Shown here: piece after piece, positions 1 through 10,540 of the stretch
How the letters are laid out: the number at the start of each line of letters is the position of its first letter
Position numbering within the stretch: position 1 is the first letter of the stretch
Origin: Paralithodes platypus
Lineage: Eukaryota > Arthropoda > Malacostraca > Decapoda > Lithodidae
DNA length: 64,000 nucleotides
Direction of reading: 5' to 3'
Assembly: GCA_032716605.1 (NCBI GenBank)
Contig: CM064495.1
Span: 48,779,320 to 48,843,319, forward strand
Program-made: the position numbers and the translations under genes
Notes under the pieces: generated by a model
Told to the model about the DNA's origin: nothing
Databases searched by the model: none
What the model saw: only the letters and a program-made list of their open reading frames with translations

Positions 1-430
1 CGTAAGGGAAGGAAGGAAAAACTACTATTTATTGGTGGCTCCTGGAGTCAATGACGAAGAGTGCCCTCCCACCATCCCCTTCCCATACACATGCTCAACT
101 TGATATTACATTAGAGAAGGTTCCTGGGAGGAACAGCCAACTAGCAGGTGTATGGGAAACAGAGGTAGACCGTGAGCGCGCGTCGGCGCGGTGTTCAAAC
201 TGTGCTAATTCTTTTCTTTTTATTTCCTACTTTTCAGTGGCTCCAACCCAATGACGTACCGTAGGAATGATTAAGGGGTACCCCCTATGATGATCTTGGT
301 TCTCGACCACCGTGATCCAGGTTAACCCGGGCTCAGAGGAGCCCGGAACGAGGCCATATTAACATAGGCACTTACGTCATTGACTCCAGGAGCCACCAAT
401 AAATAGTAGTTTTTCCTTCCTTCCCTTACG
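1..430. repeat. Foldback element with perfect 56-bp terminal inverted repeats
   Basis: Bases 1-56 and 375-430 are perfect inverted copies of each other, starting CGTAAGGGAAGGAAGG and ending TTGACTCCAGGAGCC in the opposite sense. They flank a 318 bp loop. Near 233-260 the loop carries a degenerate extra copy of the inner part of the arm. The element ends exactly at or beyond the window edge, so a target-site duplication cannot be read. No coding capacity is visible. The perfect arms suggest a recent insertion or arm correction. Confidence 0.75.
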
Positions 431-680
431 GGTTGTCAAAACCGTAATTTAAATTTTTTTTACAGCAGGCTAAATTTGTACATTTTTCGATAGAAAAATT
501 TCTCGGGCAAAGCCGGATTTCTCCATACAATGCTGGCTCGTTATCGCTAGCCAGGAAGAAATCGACACCTGGATGGGGTTAAAAGTCTTAAAACAGTAGG
601 CTGAATGGGGCCGAATGGATACAAGCCAGAGAAAGAGAGAAAAGGAGAGCAGGTGACCCCCCGTAATGTTTATGATATAA
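431..680 (+). repeat. Half copy of a dispersed foldback repeat family
   Basis: This stretch carries the same core as the foldback element at 8250-8580: an A+T-rich block around TCGATAGAAAAATTT, a GCTGGCTCG motif, then GACACCTGGATGGGG, CTTAAAACAGTAGGCTGAA and a purine-rich arm end. Only one arm is present. Diverged members of the same family occur near 3545, 26385, 37630, 57610 and 63412. Confidence 0.6.
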
Positions 681-1167
681 TACAGGGGCAGCTGGAGTTC
701 CTCGGAGGCAGAGTATCCCGCCGCCGACCAGAAGAGCCATTCCGACTAAGCCACCCGACCCCCTGGAACATGTAGCCTTCGCTCTCAACCGCTGACCACT
801 GCCATCACCACCTTAACACACGCCATCACCACAACACATACCTCACTATTACCGCCACGACAATACACACACCATCAATACAACATATAAACATCACATC
901 TACAAGACAAGGTCCCATGGTGGTTGAGTCGCATCCCAATTGGGCCGCCGCCCATGTAGTATTCGGGTGTATCGCCAGCTTTATTTACATTAATGTATGC
1001 CGTGGAATACAATAATGGGTTGAGGGGGGGGGCTTTGACCCCCCTCACCCCCCCCATGACTTATTGTCATCATATATATTTCCAGCAGGGGATCAAATAA
1101 CAAGTACGCCACGGCCCAATCATACTGTGGCCCGACCGACTGTACACCCAATACATGTACTATCAAA
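681..1167. other. No recognisable gene
   Basis: I see no supported gene or repeat here. A run of G at about 1024-1031 and a run of C at about 1047-1053 form a G/C-rich spot. The short open frames overlap each other on one strand and resemble nothing I know. Confidence 0.5.
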
Positions 1168-1334
1168 ACAAAAGTTTGTTCCCCCAACCGGCCACTGAGT
1201 GAGTCTGAAATACCTGGGGGTCGACAAATGAAGCATCTGAAAGAAGTGCCATTTACACCCTATAAATACTTAGTTTTTCGACACCCAGGTTATTCGGATT
1301 TACACAGTGGCAAGTTGGGGGAACGAACTTTTGT
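1168..1334. repeat. Small foldback MITE
   Basis: The left arm 1168-1228 (starting ACAAAAGTTTGTTCCCCCAA) is an imperfect inverted copy of 1272-1334. The arms are about 60 bp with a loop of about 43 bp. There is no coding capacity. This architecture fits a miniature inverted-repeat element. Confidence 0.6.
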
Positions 1335-1510
1335 CATTGATTGTACATACTAGAAGCATAGCTGCATATAGCTTTAAATATATTTGTAATTATATACTGT
1401 ACAAATATATGATTATTTCATGACAGTCTGTTATACATCTATCTACAATACAGTATGTGATTTATTTGAAAGCCATTATTTTAATGACCATAGATCTCTT
1501 GTATGCTGAT

Positions 1511-2514
1511 AATACATAACATACATACATAACATTTTAAGACTGAGTGTTCCACACATAAGTGCAGTTTCAGTCTCTTGTCCTAATGGCGGCGTTCCAG
1601 GCAACCCTGTTAAGGGCTGCTTCACTTGTCAAGTTCTTGGATTTGAGATCGGCGCGTATAGTCCGATCCCAGGTCTTCCTCGGTCCACCCCTTGGTGCAG
1701 CTCCCTCCACAATCACAGACCTGCATTTTGTCACCCAATTTTGTTCATCCATTCTCTCCACATGTCCATACCATCCCAGTCTACTTGTACGCATCACCTC
1801 GCTAATACTCTTTATACCTAAACGTCTCCTCAGCTCAACATTTGTTATTCTATCCTGTAGCCTGGCCCCACACATCCATCTCACCATTCTCATCTCATTA
1901 CGCTCCATTCTGTTGACATCCTCTACTTTAACGGCCCATGTTTCTGAGGCATACGTCATTGCACTTCTAACACATGAGGCATACACCTTTCCCTTCAGGG
2001 GAGAAGCATTCTTTTCATGGTCAGGATTGGCATCAATTCTCTGAACTTCCCCCAGCCACACCTAATTCTAGCAACAGTGGCAGCCTCGGCCCCACCACCG
2101 GCAGAGATGGTATCTCCTAGGTAACAAAACTTGTTCACCAGCTCCAAAGACTCATTTCCAAAATTCACAGCCACAGGATCATCACTTAACACAAGCTCGC
2201 CTTTGCACACTACGCACTCAAATTTCTCTATTTCTGACTTATCCTTCGGCAGGGGCCCCTTTATTCTACTACAGCGCTTACTCCCATGGTGTACCCAACA
2301 TCGACAGATGCTACATTGAATTGAGTTAACGCCCACTCCCTTTCCACACACTGCACATGGGTATGCACCGCTCTTTTCCACATTGCCTCGTCTCAAACTA
2401 CAATGCATAACCTTGGTTTTGTTAATATTGACTCTTAAACCCTTGCTCGCCATGCCCTCTCTCCACTTTCTGAATTTGGCCTCAGCATCCTGCATACTGT
2501 CAGCTATTAGGTTA
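1511..2514 (-). pseudogene. 5'-truncated RTE-like LINE, C-terminal reverse transcriptase fragment
   Basis: Two overlapping minus-strand frames (2495-1995 and 2061-1570) encode the C-terminal part of a non-LTR retrotransposon protein. It has a Cys/His finger (CAVCGKGVG, then a CSIC pair, HH and a final CVVC), the KFCYLGDTI motif of the thumb region, and the WYGHVERMDE motif near the end. The second copy at 39-41.2 kb is nearly identical and shows that the frame break near 2000 is a one-base loss in a C run. Homology to that copy starts abruptly at about 2514, so this copy is 5'-truncated. It ends in a short TATG-type tail (minus-strand sense) at 1511-1530. The finger inserted in an RTE-type protein is known from other invertebrate elements; the clade name is my inference. 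Confidence 0.8.
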
Positions 2515-2971
2515 TAAGTTATTTTAATATACTAATCTTGCCACAAAGGACATTGATTATTAGTTAATATCAAGGTGCTATAATGTCCTTAAATTATATA
2601 TCAATCAAGGTACAACTGACCTCAAAATTTAGATGCACTTCTCACCCTGATCTCAGTTTCATTGTGATCATGTTGGGCAGAGATATAGTGCTGGTTGTCT
2701 CTTAGCAATAGGCAAGTAATTATCGGAGTTAAAGATTCTGCAACCCATTCACAAATTCAACCCAATTGATTACTCAAATTTTAACAAAATTGTCCGTGAA
2801 TTACCTGAACAAAAGATTTTATTGACAGGGATGTTGAATAGTAAATTCATGAATGAAAAACTGAAAGAAAAGTAGGCCTACTGTAGACTCGAAGTTGTGA
2901 ATCGTTTCGTGACTTGACCCAAACTGTAGAGGCTAATTTGAGGTGTGTATTACATCAGTAATACACTCGCT
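2515..2971. other. No recognisable gene
   Basis: A+T-rich sequence without a supported gene or clear repeat. Confidence 0.5.
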
Positions 2972-3162
2972 GTACCAGCGAGGTCTTTTACATTTTATTC
3001 TTGCTATATTTGGACGATTTTGCGCAGTTTAAGAAGGATCTAAGGGAGTTCAAAGGGATAAATGAGAGAGTTGGAGGTATTTTAATTGCTAGAGGTCCTT
3101 CCTAAACTAAATAAAATCATCTAATAGTTGCCAGAGTATAATGGAAAGGACGTCACCGGTAC
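2972..3162. repeat. Foldback MITE, copy A of a pair
   Basis: The arm starting GTACCAGCGAGGTCTTTTA at 2972 is an imperfect inverted copy, over about 70 bp, of the arm ending at 3162. A related element follows at 3240-3440 in the same arrangement, so the two form a local pair. Confidence 0.6.
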
Positions 3163-3239
3163 AGTAAGGGTAATTATAGGTTCAGTGGTTGTATTTACTT
3201 TTTGTGAAGAATTGGTAGCCTTATGACTTCACCCCTTCT

Positions 3240-3440
3240 GTACCGGCGACGTCTTTTAAAATTTATTCTACCTATAATTATTTAGACGATGTTATGTGCA
3301 GTTCAAGAAGGATCTTTGGTAGTAAAGAGGGGTAAAGTGAAATAGTTCGAAGCCTGTTAATTACTGCATATGCCATTTTAAACTGAATAAAATCGTCTAA
3401 TAGTAGCCAGAATAAAGTTAAATGGAAGGGATCGATGCCA
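3240..3440. repeat. Foldback MITE, copy B of a pair
   Basis: The arm starting GTACCGGCGACGTCTTTTA at 3240 pairs imperfectly with the arm ending near 3440. Arms and loop resemble copy A at 2972-3162, with small insertions. Confidence 0.55.
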
Positions 3441-3544
3441 AAATATTGCCAGAATAAATTAATCAACCAAGAATTGTGACACCCCTTAAGTTTATACATC
3501 ATCAGAGCTAGTACAGTCAGCATCAATCTATGTACTGTATAACT

Positions 3545-3860
3545 TATTAAGGGGAGATGGTTGATTTTTCAGGCCACCCTTCTCCCTCATGTTTAGCCCC
3601 AATAGTTTTCAGATTTTAAGACGTTCAGCCCATTAGTTTGGCAATTTTAAGACTTCGACAATTTCCTTGTCAATATTAAGACCCTTGTGCCATTTAGGAG
3701 CCAATTATTTCCTGGTGAGCGATAGTGAGCCTGTATATTATGAGGAAGCGGCCTTCGGGCGTGACATTTTTCTACCAAAAAATTAAAAATTTATTTGGGG
3801 ATGATTTTAAGCTTGATGAAGGTCTAGGGAGGAAACTAAAAACAAATACTACTGTATTAT
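3545..3860 (+). repeat. Dispersed ~330-bp repeat (foldback-related), copy
   Basis: This is a member of a family recognised by CCCATTAGTTTGGC, a TAAGAC motif, a GGCGAGCGATAG-like motif (here GGTGAGCGATAGTGAGCC), a GGCCTTCGGGCGTGACATTTTTCTACC-type core in parts, and a purine-rich end. Other copies lie near 26385, 37630, 57610 and 63412. The core is shared with the foldback element at 8250-8580. Confidence 0.6.
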
Positions 3861-4185
3861 ATTATATTACATTTACTCAGGCCCAATCCCCACTTTTCCT
3901 ATTTTAGTAATTTTTGTAATGTTTATACTAAACAAACAAATAAATCTAGCACTGAATAAACCCTCCCCCCTTTAACACTTCCCCTTGAGAGTCATCATAT
4001 ACAGTATTACTAATCATTAGCCTGTGAGGAGTACTATTTGTCTCACGTTGTAGAAGGGTTGAGTTAAGGTCTCCCCCCCCCCCCCCCTTCTCTCCATTAT
4101 TATTAGTTTATTCAAGGACATACAGGATTGACCATTGACTCCGAGGCCCTCTATGTATCTTTTTAGCACTATTTTTCATCAGTGG
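3861..4185. other. Simple-sequence and unassigned DNA
   Basis: It contains a TATTA run followed by ACTCAGGCCCAATCCCCAC at about 3875-3895. The same string recurs near 8860 after a TTCTA run, so it is probably part of a short repeat. A run of C lies at about 4071-4087. No gene is seen. Confidence 0.4.
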
Positions 4186-4410
4186 TGGGTGGCTATAGTC
4201 TATTTGCTGTAAGTAGGCGAAAAATCATGACCTCTATCCTCTGTAACTCAAAAAGGGCTAGAGCAAATTGGCTGTAAATTTCCACATCTATTCCTTGACT
4301 GACTCTTCCCAAATGGTAGAAATATTAGCTCGATTGCTCTAGTCGTTTTCGAGTCACAGAGGATAGCGGTCATGATTTTTTGCCTACTTACTGCGAATAG
4401 ACTATAGTCC
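4186..4410. repeat. ~215-bp foldback MITE, copy 1 of 3
   Basis: The ends read ATAGTCTATT and AATAGACTAT. The inverted arms continue through AGTAGGC and ATCATGACC to a central part containing GACTGACTCTTCCCAAATGG. Diverged copies with the same arms occur at 15745-15955 and 26790-27007. Confidence 0.7.
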
Positions 4411-4565
4411 ATCTACCAACCTGCATCACCCTTAGGTGAGATAATTAGGATTTGTTTGAGGTTTACTCCCCTAGACAGGTTGCCGACCAAGGCTGACGAG
4501 TCCCATCCACCCGGTCTACCAATACATACTATGTCCTATCTTGTATATGGTAAGGTTTTGTTAAG
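4411..4565. other. No recognisable feature
   Basis: Short unassigned stretch between two inverted-repeat elements. Confidence 0.4.
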
Positions 4566-5202
4566 GGGGGGGTCACCGGCTTTTGTTTACCTTTCTCTCC
4601 TTTTCTCTCTTTCCCTTGACTTCCACATCCCCTAATGCGTCAAGTCAGTTAGCCAGGTATAACCTTGCTAAAGCTGATTGGGACTCTTTTTAGTTCTCTT
4701 TCAGCTGATATTGGGATTTTTCGTGATGATGACTCTCCACATGATAATTATATGTTTTTCAAAGATTTTATTTGTTCCATTGCTGATAGCACCATCCCTC
4801 GGATATCCAGTACCCCTCACCCTCGACGAGTACCATGGTGGTCCCCTGAACTGTCCAAGCTGGTTCGGTTAAAACATTATTTAGAGCGTCGCCTTGCTCA
4901 GTCCACCCGTCACCTACGGGATGCTCGAGCATCGCTGGCAAATGGTGCGATGTTGCATGTTTGGGTGAAGTTTGTTACTGCTATGTATTTTATCAGCGTT
5001 GTGAAACCCTACTATAATAAACTGTACGCACTTTTCAAACGTACTGCTATCTCGCAGAAGAAACAGTCGTGGCAGTCGTATGTCTCCGGATTGACCCCCC
5101 CGTACTTCTCTGTCTTTAGTTTGGAAGAAATTTCACAAGATTACTGGTAAAAACAACCGATCTCCTGTTCATTCGGTTTTTGATCATGCTTCTGCCTCTC
5201 TA

Positions 5203-8052
5203 TTGTATGACGATTATTCCATATCGATGGCTCATGCTAGTCATCTGGCGGATGTTGGTAGTGACGCTAATTTCCCCCGAGCGTTTGTTTCTCAGAAATG
5301 TCGTTCTGAAGCACGCTCCTTGGACTTTCGAGGGGGTACGTCCTCCCCTTACAACAATTATTTTACCGTCGATGTCCTCAAGGATGCCTTGCGGGATTGC
5401 AAGGATGCTACCCCTGGCCCAGATGGAATTTCTTATACTGTAGTATGCTTCAACACCTGGACGATGAGGCTCTTACTTTTTTATCTGGTGTTTTTAACCA
5501 AATATGGCGGCATGGGTACTTCCCTCCTGATTGGAGGCATGCTTATACAGTCTCCATTCCAAAACCAAGCAAGGACCCTAGTTTACCCACCAACTTCCGC
5601 CCAATTTCATTGACATCCTGCATAAGCAAATTATTTGAGAAGATGGTGCATCCTCGGCTCTTATACTTTGCTTTGAACCATAACCTCATCTCCCAATCAC
5701 AGTCTGGGTCCCGCCCTCAACGCTCCACACTTCATTCTTTGGCCTGTTTGGAGGATCAAGTCCGGCGAGGGTTCGTGTTGAGTCACCCCACCGTGGCTAT
5801 TTTATTTGACATCACTAAGGCATATGACACGACATGGCGCTATCGAATTCTACGAATCTTATATGAGTCTGGCATACGTGGCCCTCTTCTCCGATTTTTG
5901 CAGGGTTTCCTCTCTGATAGGACTTTCCAAGTGATTATCAATGGGACCCTGTCTCGCCCTCACTCTCTTCAGATGGGTATCCCTCAGGGGAGCGTTCTTA
6001 GTCATCATCATCATCAAATCTGATGCCTCGCTTCCAGAGGAAGCGCCCCAAAAGGGATGGCCATGGCAGAAACTACCTCCAGGCTCCCAGACATGCTTTG
6101 ACTGACCCACTCCACAGTGCCATTTCCACTAAGTGGATTATAACCATGAACACTGAAGGACCAGACCCAGAGCAGTCCCTCACCCGGATGGCAGTTCCAC
6201 CACTGTTTTGCTATTTTATTTACCCCAGTGGGGCCCTGGCTGGAAGCATACCAAGCACAGGAATTTTCTGGAAATAGGAACCAGTGGTCCACTGCTCCAG
6301 AGGCTTAGTAGCATGCTGTTTGCCATTGCCATCAATGGGGTGTCCTGCCTCCCTCCTCAAGTCTCCCACAGCCTTTATGTGGACGATTTCGCTGTTTACT
6401 ATACCTCACCCAGTTTATCTCATATACAGCGATGCCTTAATACTGTCTTGAGGGACGTTACCCGTTGGGCATCTTCTATGGGGTTTACCTTTTCCGGCGA
6501 GAAAATCAAGGCAATTCTCTTTTATCGTGACAAACGTCACCTACATGGTAAGACTATCTCCCTCTCAATGAATGGACATCGGCTACTATTTTCTGATCAG
6601 GTTAAGTTCTTGGGAATAATCCTTGACACACATCTTAACTGGTCTGCTCATGTAAAAGACCTTAAGGCGCGGTGCCTGAGACATCTTAACGTCTTGAAGA
6701 AATGTCACCATGTTACCTGGGGTGCTGATTGTCGGACCCTCGTTATATACGGCCACGGTTTTGTCCGTCTTAGATTATGGGTGTGCTATTTATGGCACAG
6801 CTTCCCAGACCACGCTCAAAACCTTGGATCCTGTCCATCATCTTGGTATCAGGCTTTGCACTGGAGCTTTCAAGTCGTCTCGCATTACGAGCCTTCTCAT
6901 AGAAAGTGGCCAGCTTCCTCTCCCCCTCCATCGAGAGTGTGTAATCATGAATTCTGCCCTGCAATTACTGTCTACTGATTCACCTGCGAGCAACTTGTTT
7001 GAGAAGGTGGGTGAGGATGAGTTCCCTCTGGCATTGTTACCGTCCTTTCCGGTTTTGGCCCACAGACTCTTTACGCACCATGATCTAGCCATGCCCCTTC
7101 TGCAGGCGGCTGACCCCTCCATCCCGTATTGGCTTTTATCATCACCTATGGTTTCTACATTTCTTGCTCAAGGTTCTAAGTCCTCGCTCCCTGCTGTTCA
7201 GAGGTGTGTCGCCCTTCAGCATATGCCAAGTCCTGCCCGTGTCATATATACTGATGGGTCTAAAAGGGATGGGAAAGTTGGTTGTGCTGCGGTTTCAGAG
7301 GCTTCTGTTTTTAGCTTGGCTTTATCCCCATATTCATCTGTTTTTACTGCTGAGTTGCGTGCATTGTTGGGGGCAGTTGATATGGTCCCTTGCTTTCCAG
7401 TCAACACCCCTCGGGTGGTTATTTATAGTGACTGCCTGAGTCCCCTTATGGCTTTACAAGATCTTTCTACGAGAGATCCACTTATTTCCACTATTCTCCG
7501 CCGAAAACATGACCTTTCCTTGGCCAATTGGAAAATCCAGTTTTGCTGGGTTCCTGCCCATGTGAGCATTGCGGGTAATGAGAGAGCGGATCGGCTCGCT
7601 AAACCAGCCTGTATCGGTCCAGGAGTAGGTCCTCTCTTACGCCAGTCTGACATGAAAGCCGTAGTTCGAGAAATCATCTATCGTGCATGGCAACGTGAGT
7701 GGTCTTCACCATCCATCTTCGGGCTATCAAAGATGTGGTTTCCGTGTGGCCTTCCTCTTTTCAGGACAGGCGCAGGGATCAAGTCATACTCACTCGTCTA
7801 TGTATTAGTCATACCCGCTACACACATGGACACTTAATGATCACTCCACCTGCTCCTCCTCCATGGTGCGCTACTTGTGACACGAGCATTACTGTGCGGC
7901 ACTTTCTCGTCAAATGCCCACTATATGTTCGGCAGCGGCAGCGTTATTTTTCTCAGCCTTCTCTTCAATCTATCCTGTCTGACATTCCTTCCTTTGATAT
8001 TGTCAACTTATTTGCTTTCCTTAAAGAAATTAAAATCTTTCATCTGATCTAA
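5203..8052 (+). pseudogene. Broken ORF2 (reverse transcriptase, RNase H, zinc knuckle) of the I-like LINE
   Basis: The protein is read in pieces: 5203-5450, then frame 5397-6002, then (after the 301-bp insertion) 6304 to about 6745, then about 6745-7790, and finally the frame ending at 8052. The catalytic YVDD of the RT and the Asp/Glu/Asp residues of RNase H (in TDGSK, AELRAL and SDC) are still present, so the losses are frameshifts rather than active-site changes. The product would copy LINE RNA by target-primed reverse transcription. The pieces are only colinear relics. Confidence 0.8.
6003..6303 (-). mobile_element. 301-bp SINE-like insertion with GAT-repeat tail
   Basis: This segment interrupts the LINE RT between GSVLS and MLFAIAING. 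It is flanked by CTTAGT at 5997-6002 and 6304-6309. Removing the insert plus one CTTAGT restores an uninterrupted RT frame. On the minus strand it ends with a GCGCTTCCTCTGGAAGCG hairpin-like stretch, then GAGGCATCAGATT and a GAT repeat, as expected for the 3' tail of a short retroposon. No A/B box was securely identified. Confidence 0.75.
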
Positions 8053-8580
8053 TATCTTATACTTTCTTCTAATCATGTTTTACTGTCTTTTTTAGTGTTG
8101 TTTCTTTTCTTTCCTTTTATGATGAACAAGTTTTATTGATTTACCCCTATGTTTTATATTATTTTACCCATTACCACTTTTAAACTCTCCCTAGCCTTAT
8201 GAGGGCTTCTGCCCAGTAGGCTGTTGACAAATAGTTTTATTATTATTATTCTCTCTTTCCCTGGCTTGTATCCATTAATTCAGCCAACTGTTTTAAGACG
8301 TTTATCCCCATCCAGGTGTCAATTTCTTCTTGGCGAGCGATAGCAAGCCAGCATTGCATGGAGAAATCCGGCTTCGCCGGAGAAATTTTTCTATCGAAAA
8401 ATTTACAAATTTAGCTTGCTGTCAAAACAAAAATATATATATGCTGGCTCGCTACTGCTCGCAAGGAAAATATTGACACCTGGATGGGGGTAAACGTCTT
8501 AAAACAGTAGGCTGAATGGGGCCGAATGGATGCAAGCCAAAGAGAGAGGGAGATAAAGAGAAAAAAGTGAGGTAGGCTCC

Positions 8581-8992
8581 CTTAATTAGCTTAATTATTT
8601 ACTTTATGGCTTTAAAATGGCGAAAATAAACTATAAGTAAGTGTGGCTAACCAAATGTTTTGGTATTTTATGCCAGGTATTATAATGTAAAACTTACAAA
8701 ATAAACAAACCAAAGCGAGGACAAGACAATATAAAGGCAAAAGAACTAATCAGAATCACTATGTGGAAATAACGCTTTAGCTACTTCACAGGTCACGAGG
8801 GTTCCAGACACACATTTCAAAATTATTTTTCTATTCTATTCTATTCTATTGACTCAGGCCCAATCCCCACTTTTCCTTTTTGTTTTGTTCAACACAAAAC
8901 ACAACAGAAAACAATGAACACACACAAACGAAATACAAATTCACACACATCTAGGTCTATTTTTCTATCATACCATAACTATAACACACTGG
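8581..8992. other. Fragmentary repeats
   Basis: It contains TATAATGTAAAACTTACAAA near 8680, also seen near 38100 and 60690, where it belongs to a small foldback. A TTCTA repeat at 8827-8851 is followed by the GACTCAGGCCCAATCCCCAC string shared with 3875. No gene is seen. Confidence 0.4.
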
Positions 8993-9397
8993 TGATGGGC
9001 TGGTCTATCAGAGTGAGAACTGAGCGATCTCTGCCATACCCATACCTTACTCTGACTGTTCCTTTTACTTTTATATTTTCTAGATCTCAAGTGACGGCGT
9101 CTCTTCTGTGGATTGACCTCCCAGTCTACCTAGATTGGAAGCCAAAGTGTCACATTTTTTCCTTTGCCCCTCCACTTTCTCTTCATAATTGCTGAGGGGC
9201 ACAGGGCCCTGGGTGGGGCTTTGGTTTCCCGGGATTTCCGCACCCTACTCAGCTCCCCGCCATGGAGAGTGGCTTCGGTCACCCAGGCTTTATTGTGGTC
9301 GGCAGTGAGGGTTCTGTGGGGGCGCACGGTTATGGCCTTGGCCTTGCTCGGGGCCTTGGGGCTGTTCGGCCAGGCACCTTGGGGAACAACAACAACA
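8993..9397 (+). mobile_element. SINE-like 510-bp repeat, 5'-truncated copy
   Basis: It matches the full copies at 11381-11887, 42260-42781 and 43186-43694 from GGTGATGGGCTGGTCTATC to the AAC-repeat tail. The 5' head (about 110 bp) is missing. Landmarks in order are AGATCTCAAGTGACGGCGTC, a CATTTTTTCCTTTGCCCCTC block, GAGGGGCACAGGGCCC, and the end GGGGCTGTTCGGCCAGGCA. Confidence 0.7.
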
Positions 9398-10002
9398 CAT
9401 TAGGTAACTAGCTCTTTGGTGTGATAATTTAAGGGACATATTTTCTTTACATTTCTCGGTTTGAAACTCGTATGTATATAGAGTATACCCTAAAACACTA
9501 GAGTACATAATACTACATAATATACTGTATACTCGTAGTAGCCTACTGTAGATGTATTTTTTGTTAAAGTTGTAAAGTGTTATTTTCCAAATATATTGTA
9601 TAGAAGACTGATATACCACATTCATTATAATTATTATTGATATTGTATGTTTTGTTTCGAATATAATGGTATATCTATAATGAATGGATTGTAGGATGAA
9701 TTTATGTATCTGTTGTCTGTGCAATTTAATATATATACATTATTCTGTTGTTTGACTGTATTATACCCCGCACTGTAATTTTTAAATAATGTGTGTAGTT
9801 ATATCAGTCATATTATGTGGCCGTGATCATAATTATGAAAAGGGATGCTCTGGACAATGGAAAAATGAAAATATTTGTAGGCCTGCACATGGCAAGTGCT
9901 TACAAATGATGAAGTCATTCTTAAAGATGTTTCTTCTCTTTTAAAACATTACTTCACTTATGGCACACAACTCGGATATATAGCCGAAGGCCCGTCCCCA
10001 TT
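9398..10002. other. No recognisable gene
   Basis: A+T-rich sequence. Nothing supported. Confidence 0.5.
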
Positions 10003-10178
10003 GGATATAAATCGTAGGCAGTGTCCACCAAGCTTTAACTGTCTTCGTGGTGCGATGTATAAGGTGTTGATTTTCGGTGTGAGCATCCTGGGTTCGAGTC
10101 CACGGACTGCCACATGTGTTTGTAAATTTCATTAATCGATTTTAGGAGTATGGTTGGTTGTTGGAAGGAACATAATAA
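10003..10178 (+). mobile_element. tRNA-derived SINE, copy 1
   Basis: It contains a near-perfect RNA polymerase III B box (GGTTCGAGTCC at about 10090) and a tRNA-like acceptor: GGCAGT near the start can pair with ACTGCC after the B box. The unit continues through CACATGTGTTTGTAAATTTC and ATTAATCGATTTTAGGAG to CATAATAAT. A second copy lies at 10328-10503, a diverged minus-strand copy at 58516-58640, and a split copy at 25325/26215. It is a dispersed retroposon family rather than a working tRNA gene. Confidence 0.7.
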
Positions 10179-10327
10179 TTGATATTGGTTCAGGAGTAAT
10201 TTTTCGAGAGGACTTCCCTAAGTGGTTAAGGCCCCATTAATTGCTCTTTCCATTCACATATGCATAGCCTACGTGAGTTGCAGTTGGGATGTGTGTACAT
10301 GCTTAGATTGATATGCAGGATTCGAAG

Positions 10328-10503
10328 TTGCATAATAAATCGTAGGCAGTGTCCACCAACCTTTAACTGTCTTCGTGGTGCGATGTATAAGGTGTTGATT
10401 TTCGGTGTGAGCATCCTGGGTTCGAGTCCACGGACTGCCACATTGTGTTTGTAAATTTCATTAATCGATTTTAGGAGTATGGTTGGTTGTTGGAAGGAAC
10501 ATA
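10328..10503 (+). mobile_element. tRNA-derived SINE, copy 2
   Basis: Nearly identical to 10003-10178 (one or two differences in the head, one inserted T in the CACATTGTG part) and in the same orientation 325 bp downstream. The pair could be two insertions or a local duplication. Confidence 0.7.
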
Positions 10504-10540
10504 ATAATATATACAGTATATACAGTATATATATATTACC

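Larger units (their letters stand above)
4617..8249 (+). mobile_element. I-like LINE, 5'-truncated, with RT and RNase H
   Basis: A non-LTR retrotransposon flanked by a perfect 13-bp target duplication (TCTCTCTTTCCCT at 4604-4616 and 8250-8262) and ending in a TTA-repeat tail. Recognisable parts, in order, are: a linker after the endonuclease (4665-5150), the start of the RT with GPDGISY (to about 5450), RT fingers and palm with PISLTSCISKLFEK, DITKAYD and GIPQGSVLS (5440-6002), RT palm with YVDDF (about 6375), a thumb region, RNase H with IYTDGSK, AELRALL, YSDC and WVPAHVSIAGNERAD (7240-7600), and a CCHC-type finger CATCDTSITVRHFLVKCP (7870-7925). At least four frame breaks and one insertion make it inactive. 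No apurinic endonuclease domain is present. RNase H downstream of RT points to the I/Jockey group; the exact clade is inference. Confidence 0.85.
4566..8580. mobile_element. Foldback element split by a LINE
   Basis: The left arm tip lies at 4566-4616 and the rest continues at 8250-8580. The arm after the LINE (CTCTCTTTCCCTGGCTTGTA, then the GTTTTAAGACG and CCATCCAGGTGTCAA motifs) is the inverted match of 8440-8560. The left tip GGGGGGTCACC at 4566 matches, in inverse sense, the arm end of the half copy at 650-665. That shows the LINE landed inside a pre-existing foldback copy. The central ~110 bp is shared with the dispersed repeat family found in the SACS introns. Confidence 0.65.

Noticed and set aside
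1562..2044. Plus-strand open frame of 160 codons
   Set aside because: Antisense to the RTE-like LINE C-terminus, which has recognisable motifs on the minus strand; the same shadow recurs at 40585-41148.
10003..10503. Two tRNA genes
   Set aside because: The A-box region and anticodon arm are irregular, and related sequences occur in several dispersed places with the same non-tRNA 3' extension, so they are SINEs.
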